A stretch of 5,700 bases of DNA from positions 1 to 5,700 of the forward strand of contig CAMKAP010000138.1 in NCBI GenBank assembly GCA_946410505.1, given 5' to 3'. Below are positions 1 through 5,700 of this stretch, in pieces. The notes under the pieces were generated by a model. It had not been told where the DNA came from. It did not search any database and saw nothing but the letters and a program-made list of their open reading frames with translations. Each line of letters begins with the position of its first letter. The stretch's first letter is position 1. This DNA comes from an uncultured Clostridia bacterium. GTDB lineage: Bacteria > Bacillota_A > Clostridia > Oscillospirales > Oscillospiraceae. The translations under genes were made by a program, and so were the position numbers.

Positions 1-190
1 TGGCAGGGATGCCCGATCGCAAATTATACCATACCAAGAACGATCAGGGAACTACAACCAAATACCGTCCAACCGGTTTCTGTCGGTTATTATACCATAC
101 CAAGAACGATCAGGGAACTACAACAAACAGAAATCGGTATTCGTCACGGCCATCATTATACCATACCAAGAACGATCAGGGAACTGCAAC
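1..190 (-). CRISPR. End of a CRISPR array, type II-C-like repeats, cut by the window's left edge
   Basis: Three 36-bp repeats lie at 23-58, 89-124 and 155-190. The first two are identical; the third differs at one base (position 186, A to G on the plus strand). The two complete spacers, 59-88 and 125-154, are both 30 nt; bases 1-22 are part of another spacer, so the array continues left. Read on the minus strand the repeat starts GTTGTAGTTCCC and ends TGGTATAAT. This 36/30 layout and these ends resemble the Cas9-associated type II-C repeats of Neisseria and relatives (family knowledge). The array would supply guide RNAs to Cas9, with a tracrRNA pairing to the repeat's GTTGTAG end. Minus-strand transcription is inferred from the repeat's orientation and its built-in -10 box. 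No cas gene is in view, so the subtype rests on the repeat alone. The right end, with a mutated repeat followed by a decayed one, looks like the old end of the array. Confidence 0.93.
155..163 (-). promoter_or_regulatory. Extended -10 promoter element inside the CRISPR repeat (last intact repeat)
   Basis: On the minus strand these nine bases read TGGTATAAT, a perfect TGn extended -10 box. The same element lies at 89-97 and 23-31 in the other two repeats. No good -35 is present (TTCCCT sits 17 bp upstream), which an extended -10 can tolerate. In Neisseria meningitidis type II-C arrays, a similar box at the repeat's 3' end starts each crRNA several bases into the spacer, removing the need for RNase III trimming of the 5' end. 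By analogy, starts would fall near 148, 82 and 16 and give about 24 nt of guide. The motif is seen; its activity is inferred. Confidence 0.6.
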
Positions 191-300
191 TTGTGGATGG
201 TGCGCTGTTCTATCAGCCTCTTGGCAGCATACCGGGAACGGAAAGAGAAGCGCCGCTTTTCTCCGATCAAGAATTCCGCAGCAAGAATGCCCTCTCTGTG
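191..300. other. Gene-free flank between the CRISPR array and the htpG promoter
   Basis: Apart from the decayed repeat, no gene is supported here. An open frame runs on the plus strand from the window's left edge through the array to 327, because the 66-bp repeat period is a multiple of three, but it has no ribosome binding site at any start codon in the flank. An imperfect 8-bp stem (244-251 with 255-262, loop GCC) lies at the end of the decayed repeat; it has no T-tract after it on either strand. This stretch lies between leftward CRISPR transcription and rightward htpG transcription. Confidence 0.5.
221..256 (-). repeat. Decayed fourth CRISPR repeat
   Basis: This stretch begins exactly 30 bp after the last intact repeat, where the next repeat should start. 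It matches the repeat at 20 of 36 positions without gaps (about 9 expected by chance), including CATACC at 228-233 and GAACG at 236-240. The 191-220 segment between them would be a fossil spacer. The bases that form the TATAAT box in intact repeats are lost here (TTGGCA at 221-226 on the plus strand), so the fossil spacer should have no start site of its own. No further repeat is recognisable in register at 287. The comparison was made by eye. Confidence 0.6.
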
Positions 301-328
301 TTGAAATTCTTTACAAATGTGCTATAAT
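301..328 (+). promoter_or_regulatory. Sigma-A-type promoter of htpG
   Basis: TTGAAA (301-306) and TATAAT (323-328) are separated by 16 bp. The -10 is preceded by TGC at 320-322, making it an extended -10. Transcription should start near 334-337, giving a leader of about 70 nt before htpG. No CIRCE operator (TTAGCACTC-N9-GAGTGCTAA) is seen, so HrcA control is not supported by the sequence. Confidence 0.8.
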
Positions 329-346
329 AATTCATTATGAAAAATA

Positions 347-375
347 GGGCGAGTGGCGGCTTCTGCCGCCGGCCC
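347..375 (+). promoter_or_regulatory. GC-rich hairpin in the htpG leader
   Basis: GGCGGC (355-360) pairs with GCCGCC (365-370) around a TTCT loop. After a T-G wobble and a one-sided bulge, GGGC (347-350) can pair with GCCC (372-375). The structure sits between the predicted start of transcription and the GGAGG at 386-390. It has no T-tract after it on the plus strand, so it is not a classical terminator. It could stabilise the mRNA or affect ribosome access; neither role can be shown from sequence. Confidence 0.4.
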
Positions 376-385
376 CGAATGTAAT

Positions 386-390
386 GGAGG
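386..390 (+). promoter_or_regulatory. Ribosome binding site that bears on the htpG start
   Basis: GGAGG lies 14 nt before the ATG at 405. The spacing is longer than usual. However, an in-frame ATG at 384 overlaps this motif and has no Shine-Dalgarno sequence of its own, so 405 is the better start. Confidence 0.6.
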
Positions 391-404
391 CATACAAACA
401 AACC

Positions 405-2351
405 ATGGGCAAAAAGCAGTTCAAGGCCGAGTCGAAGAGACTTCTCGACCTGATGATCAATTCCATCTACACCAACAAGGAGATCTTCCTGCGTGAGATC
501 CTCTCCAATGCGTCCGACGCCATCGACAAGCTCTGCTATCTGAGCCTGACCGACGATCAGGTGGGCCTGAACCGGGACGATTTCAAGATCGAGATCCTGG
601 TGGACAAGGAGGCCCGCACCATCACCGTGCGCGACAACGGCATCGGCATGAACCTGGAGGAGGCGGAGAACAACCTGGGCGTCATCGCCAAGTCCGGCTC
701 CTACAAGTTCAAGGACGAGATGGACAGCGAAAAGGCCGAGGACATCTCCATCATCGGCCAGTTCGGCGTGGGCTTCTACTCCGCCTTCATGGTGGCCGAC
801 GAGGTCACGGTCCTGACCCGCAAGTACGGCGAGGAGCAGGGCGTCAAGTGGCAGAGCAGGGGCGCCGACGGCTACACCGTGACCCCCATCGAAAAGGATA
901 CCGTGGGCACCGACGTGATCATGCACCTGAAGGCCGACAGCGATGAGGAAATCTATGGCTCCTACCTGGAGGTCTGGAAGATCAAAGCCCTTGTGAAGAA
1001 GTACTCCGACTATGTGCGCTGGCCCATCAAGATGGACGTGGAGCACCAGGAACGCTTTGAGACCGGCGAGAAGAACGACGACGGCAGCCCCAAATACGAC
1101 TACCGCATGGTCACCGAGAACGAGACGCTCAACTCCATGATCCCCATCTGGCAGCGCTCCAAGAGCGAGGTGACCGACGATGACTGCATCGCCTGGTACA
1201 AGGAAAAGAACCGGGACCGCAAGGACCCCTGCGCGCTGGTGCGCGTGAACGCCGAGGGCCAGGTCAGCTACAAGGCCATGCTCTTCGTCCCCGGCGAGCA
1301 GAATGAAAACGTCTTTTCCGGCGACAATAAGGGCGGTGTCACGCTCTACTCCAACGGCGTCATGATCATGGAGAAGTGCGACAAGCTGCTGCACGACTAC
1401 TTCGATTTCGTCAAGGGCGTGGTGGACTCTCCCGATCTGTCCCTGAACATCTCCCGTGAGATCCTCCAGCACGACCGGCAGCTGCGCATCATCGGTCAGA
1501 ATCTGGAAAAACGCATCAAGGGAGAGCTGGAAAAGCTCCTGCGGGACGACAAGCCCAAGTATGAGGAGTTCTTCCGCAACTTCGGAAACGACCTGAAGGT
1601 GGGCGTCTGCGACGAGTACGGCCGCTACAAGGATTTCCTGCGCGACCTGCTGCTCTTCTACACCTCCGAGGACCGTATGGTGACGCTCAAGGAGTATGTG
1701 GAGAACATGCCCGAGAGCCAGAAAGCCATCTACTTTGCCACCTCCGCCACGGTCAAGCAGGCCATGAACCTGCCCCAGTGCCAGGAGGTCCGGGACCGGG
1801 GCTATGAGCTCATTTACCTGACCAGCCCTCTGGACGAGATGGTGCTGGAGGCCCTGCGCGAGCAGGACGGCAAGAGCTTCTGCAACGTGGTCACCGATGA
1901 TCTGGGCTTTGAGACCGAGGAAGAGAAGAAGGCCGCCGAGGAGCGGGACATCGAGAACAAGGAGCTGCTGGACTTCGTGAAGGAATCCGTCGGCGAGGAC
2001 GTGAACAAGGTTCGCCTGAGCCGCAAGCTCACGACCCAGCCCTGCTGCCTGACCACCGAGGGCGCTCTTACCCTGGAGATGGAGCGCTACTTCCGCCACG
2101 GCCCCAGCGAGGAGCTGCGCAAGCTGCGCGCCACCCGCGTGCTGGAGCTCAACGCCGAACACCGCAGCTTCCAGGTCCTCAAGGAGGCCTTCGAGAGCGA
2201 TAAAGACAAGGCTGCCCGCCTCTCCCGCGTGCTCTACGCGCTGGCCGAGCTGAGCGCCGGCGTGAACGTGGAGGACCCCGTTGCCTTCGCCGCCGACGTG
2301 GCGGAGAAGGACCCCGTTGCCTTCGCCGCCGACGTGGCGGAGATGTTCTAA
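405..2351 (+). CDS. htpG: Molecular chaperone HtpG (bacterial Hsp90)
   Basis: A cytosolic, ATP-dependent homodimeric chaperone that remodels client proteins, usually with DnaK. The product is 648 residues, slightly longer than typical HtpG. The N-terminal GHKL ATPase domain (about 1-215) carries the catalytic glutamate and nucleotide asparagine in FLREILSNASDA (E31, N35), DNGIGM (77-82), the lid motif GQFGVGF (118-124) and GT at 168-169. The middle domain follows, with LNISREILQ at 347-355 holding the conserved ATP-contacting arginine R351. The dimerisation domain occupies roughly the last 140 residues. I chose ATG 405 because MGKKQFKAESKRLLD aligns with the usual Firmicutes start; an upstream ATG at 384 would add seven residues but overlaps the Shine-Dalgarno sequence. 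The last 25 residues contain a perfect 12-residue tandem duplication (624-635 and 636-647). The gene has its own promoter at 301-328 and leads a co-directional run with hemW. Identity is secure. Confidence 0.97.
   Translation: MGKKQFKAESKRLLDLMINSIYTNKEIFLREILSNASDAIDKLCYLSLTDDQVGLNRDDFKIEILVDKEARTITVRDNGIGMNLEEAENNLGVIAKSGSYKFKDEMDSEKAEDISIIGQFGVGFYSAFMVADEVTVLTRKYGEEQGVKWQSRGADGYTVTPIEKDTVGTDVIMHLKADSDEEIYGSYLEVWKIKALVKKYSDYVRWPIKMDVEHQERFETGEKNDDGSPKYDYRMVTENETLNSMIPIWQRSKSEVTDDDCIAWYKEKNRDRKDPCALVRVNAEGQVSYKAMLFVPGEQNENVFSGDNKGGVTLYSNGVMIMEKCDKLLHDYFDFVKGVVDSPDLSLNISREILQHDRQLRIIGQNLEKRIKGELEKLLRDDKPKYEEFFRNFGNDLKVGVCDEYGRYKDFLRDLLLFYTSEDRMVTLKEYVENMPESQKAIYFATSATVKQAMNLPQCQEVRDRGYELIYLTSPLDEMVLEALREQDGKSFCNVVTDDLGFETEEEKKAAEERDIENKELLDFVKESVGEDVNKVRLSRKLTTQPCCLTTEGALTLEMERYFRHGPSEELRKLRATRVLELNAEHRSFQVLKEAFESDKDKAARLSRVLYALAELSAGVNVEDPVAFAADVAEKDPVAFAADVAEMF
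2272..2343 (+). repeat. Perfect 36-bp tandem duplication in the 3' end of htpG
   Basis: The 36 bp at 2272-2307 are repeated without a change at 2308-2343. The frame is kept, so the protein ends DPVAFAADVAEK, DPVAFAADVAEM, F. One copy matches the usual HtpG ending (EDP-x-x-FA...), so the second is an insertion of 12 residues. Complete identity at the DNA level, including third codon positions, points to a recent event. Confidence 0.95.
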
Positions 2352-2436
2352 GCCCGTAACGGTTCAGAACAGCGCAGTCCTCGCCGCACCCGGCTCGAAG
2401 GATAAAACCGCACGGCGATTGAATATTCACTTTTTC

Positions 2437-2441
2437 AGGAG
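2437..2441 (+). promoter_or_regulatory. Ribosome binding site of hemW
   Basis: AGGAG is placed 5 nt before ATG 2447. The 95-bp gap upstream (2352-2446) shows no convincing terminator or promoter, so read-through from htpG is possible. Confidence 0.7.
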
Positions 2442-2446
2442 CTTTT

Positions 2447-3718
2447 ATGAAACCACGTTTGGGAATCTACATCCACATCCCTTTCTGCGCCAGCAAGTGC
2501 AGCTACTGCGACTTCTACTCCCTGGCCGGATGCGACAATATGATGCCGGAGTACCAGAAAGCGCTGCTGGCCCATATCGCCGAGTCTGCCCCGGGGATCA
2601 GGAACTACGAGGTGGACAGCATCTACTTCGGCGGCGGCACGCCCAGCTACTACGGGGCCGAGCGCATCGGGGAGGTCTTCGACCTTTTGAAGCGCAACGG
2701 CAACGTGCGCCTGGACGCGGAGGTCACGGTGGAGTGCAATCCCGACAGCATGAGCCCCGAGATGCTCAAAGCGCTGCGGCAGGAGGGCGTGAACCGCCTG
2801 TCCATCGGCGTGCAGGCCACAAACAACGATCTGCTGAAGCTCATCGGCCGGCGGCACAATTTCCAGCAGGCGGTGAAGGCGTTCTCCGACGCCCGGAAAG
2901 CCGGCTTTGACAACTTGAGCCTCGATCTGATCTACGGCCTGCCCAGCCAGACCAAGAGCGACTGGGCCGAGACCCTCTCCCAGATCGTGGAGCTGCACCC
3001 CGAGCACATCAGCTGCTACGGCCTCAAGCTGGAGCCGGGGACGAAAATGTATGAGGACTATTACGGCTCTCCCATTCTCCCGGATGACGATGAGCAGGCG
3101 GACATGTATTCCTACGCCGCCGAAATGCTGGAGCGCTACGGCTACCGGCAATACGAGATCTCCAATTTCAGCGCGCCGGGCTTTGAGTCCCGCCACAATC
3201 TGAAATACTGGAACCTGGACGACTATATGGGCTTCGGCCCCGGCGCCCACTCCTGTGTGGGGAGTCTGCGCTACAGCTTCGTCAAGGATCTCAAGCAGTA
3301 TATTTCCCGCGTTACGCGCAAGGTCAGCATCGTGGACGAATACGAGAAGGTGGACCCGTTGGAGCGGGCGGTGGAGTATATCATGCTCGCCATGCGCACC
3401 AGCCGCGGCATCTCCCGGGAAGACTACGTCAGCCGCTGCCAGTGCGACTGGCAGCCCATCGTCCGGGTGCTGCGCGCCTTCGCGGAAAAGGGCTGGGCCG
3501 AGGAGACCGACGGCCGCTGGCATTTCACCGTGCCGGGCTTTCTGATCTCCAACACCCTCATCGGTATCCTGCTGGAGGCCCAGGCCAACGGCCGGGCCGA
3601 GTACACCCCCTGGGTGGACAGGGCGGAAGAGGCCGAGCAGAAGATCAGCCTTCCCAAGGGCGAGGATGAGCTTTTCGCCGAAATGTATGAGGAGAAGACC
3701 GGGGCCCATGAGGCGTGA
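2447..3718 (+). CDS. hemW: Radical SAM heme chaperone HemW (HemN-like)
   Basis: HemW binds heme and passes it to target proteins; it has often been annotated as oxygen-independent coproporphyrinogen III oxidase. The 423-residue product has the radical SAM cluster motif CASKCSYCDF, with cysteines 14, 18 and 21. The residue after CxxxCxxCx is phenylalanine rather than the fourth cysteine of true HemN, which favours HemW. Also present are YFGGGTPS (60-67, SAM binding), ECNPD (96-100) and HNLKYW (250-255), the HNxxYW motif associated with heme binding in HemW. The segment from about 310 to 378 fits the HemN C-terminal domain. The family usually ends near residue 378; here about 45 mostly charged residues follow. 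ATG 2447 is supported by AGGAG at 2437-2441 and by the MKPRLGIYIHIPFC start. It lies 95 bp after htpG and 26 bp before the VanW-family gene, so it is probably co-transcribed with the latter. Identity as HemW rather than HemN is well supported. Confidence 0.93.
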   Translation: MKPRLGIYIHIPFCASKCSYCDFYSLAGCDNMMPEYQKALLAHIAESAPGIRNYEVDSIYFGGGTPSYYGAERIGEVFDLLKRNGNVRLDAEVTVECNPDSMSPEMLKALRQEGVNRLSIGVQATNNDLLKLIGRRHNFQQAVKAFSDARKAGFDNLSLDLIYGLPSQTKSDWAETLSQIVELHPEHISCYGLKLEPGTKMYEDYYGSPILPDDDEQADMYSYAAEMLERYGYRQYEISNFSAPGFESRHNLKYWNLDDYMGFGPGAHSCVGSLRYSFVKDLKQYISRVTRKVSIVDEYEKVDPLERAVEYIMLAMRTSRGISREDYVSRCQCDWQPIVRVLRAFAEKGWAEETDGRWHFTVPGFLISNTLIGILLEAQANGRAEYTPWVDRAEEAEQKISLPKGEDELFAEMYEEKTGAHEA

Positions 3719-3733
3719 TGGATCGGAAAGCCT

Positions 3734-3739
3734 GAGGAG
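3734..3739 (+). promoter_or_regulatory. Ribosome binding site supporting the GTG start of the VanW-family gene
   Basis: GAGGAG lies 5 nt before GTG 3745, inside the 26-bp gap after hemW. No ATG in this frame near the gene's beginning has a comparable site, so GTG is taken as the start. Confidence 0.75.
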
Positions 3740-3744
3740 ATAAC

Positions 3745-5700
<1,956 letters not shown>

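Noticed and set aside
244..262. 8-bp stem-loop as a transcription terminator
   Set aside because: The T-rich bases are inside the stem, and no T-tract follows on either strand.
264..269. CGATCA as a trace of another CRISPR repeat
   Set aside because: It is a six-base match, out of register with the 66-bp period, and nothing around it matches.
191..300. A tracrRNA in the flank of the array
   Set aside because: The only repeat-like segment (221-256) is poorly conserved in the end that must pair with the crRNA handle, and no terminator-like hairpin with a T-tract follows. A decayed repeat fits better.
1..327. Open plus-strand frames running through the repeat region, which could be read as a protein with 22-residue repeats
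   Set aside because: The 66-bp period is a multiple of three, so any frame without a stop in the repeat stays open. Identity is confined to 36-bp blocks with unrelated 30-bp sequences between them, and no ribosome binding site precedes the start codons. A CRISPR array explains it better.
267..2162. Long minus-strand open frame opposite htpG (631 codons)
   Set aside because: It is antisense to a clear HtpG gene, is dominated by L, V, H, A and G, and arises from the GC-rich codon pattern of htpG. Similar frames opposite hemW and the VanW-family gene were rejected for the same reason.
2381..2418. Inverted repeat TCGCCG / CGGCGA after htpG as a terminator
   Set aside because: The loop is 26 nt, the stem is only 6 bp, and the nearest T-run begins 12 bp after the stem; not convincing.

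Overview
The window looks like a piece of a GC-rich, Gram-positive Clostridia chromosome, probably an Oscillospiraceae-like gut anaerobe. This is inferred from strong GC bias at third codon positions, the AGGAG-type ribosome binding sites, and HtpG, HemW, VanW-family and MetG proteins that read like those of Clostridia. No marker in the window fixes the species.

Left edge (1-300): the end of a CRISPR array that runs off the window. Three 36-bp repeats start at 23, 89 and 155 and are separated by 30-nt spacers. The repeat, read on the minus strand, begins GTTGTAGTTCCC and ends TGGTATAAT, the form expected for a type II-C (Cas9) array. The last visible repeat has one substitution. A further repeat, badly decayed (20 of 36 matches) but in exact 66-bp register, can be seen at 221-256. 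No cas gene or tracrRNA is visible, so any would lie to the left or elsewhere in the genome. Each intact repeat ends on the minus strand in a perfect extended -10 box, so crRNAs may be started inside the array, reading leftward.

Middle and right (301-5700): four plus-strand genes. A strong sigma-A-type promoter (301-328) drives htpG (Hsp90 chaperone, 405-2351) through a leader of about 70 nt that can fold into a GC-rich hairpin. After 95 bp comes hemW (radical-SAM heme chaperone, 2447-3718). After 26 bp comes a membrane-anchored VanW-family protein with a GTG start (3745-5493). After 40 bp comes the first 55 codons of metG (methionyl-tRNA synthetase), cut by the window end. The short gaps suggest that hemW, the vanW-like gene and metG are co-transcribed. 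The genes do not form one pathway: they serve protein folding, heme delivery, the cell envelope and translation.

The most notable points are the decayed fourth CRISPR repeat, the promoter built into each repeat, an inverted 11/12 match between the two complete spacers, and a perfect 36-bp in-frame tandem duplication at the very end of htpG. I see no clear evidence of a wholly new system; the core genes are ordinary.
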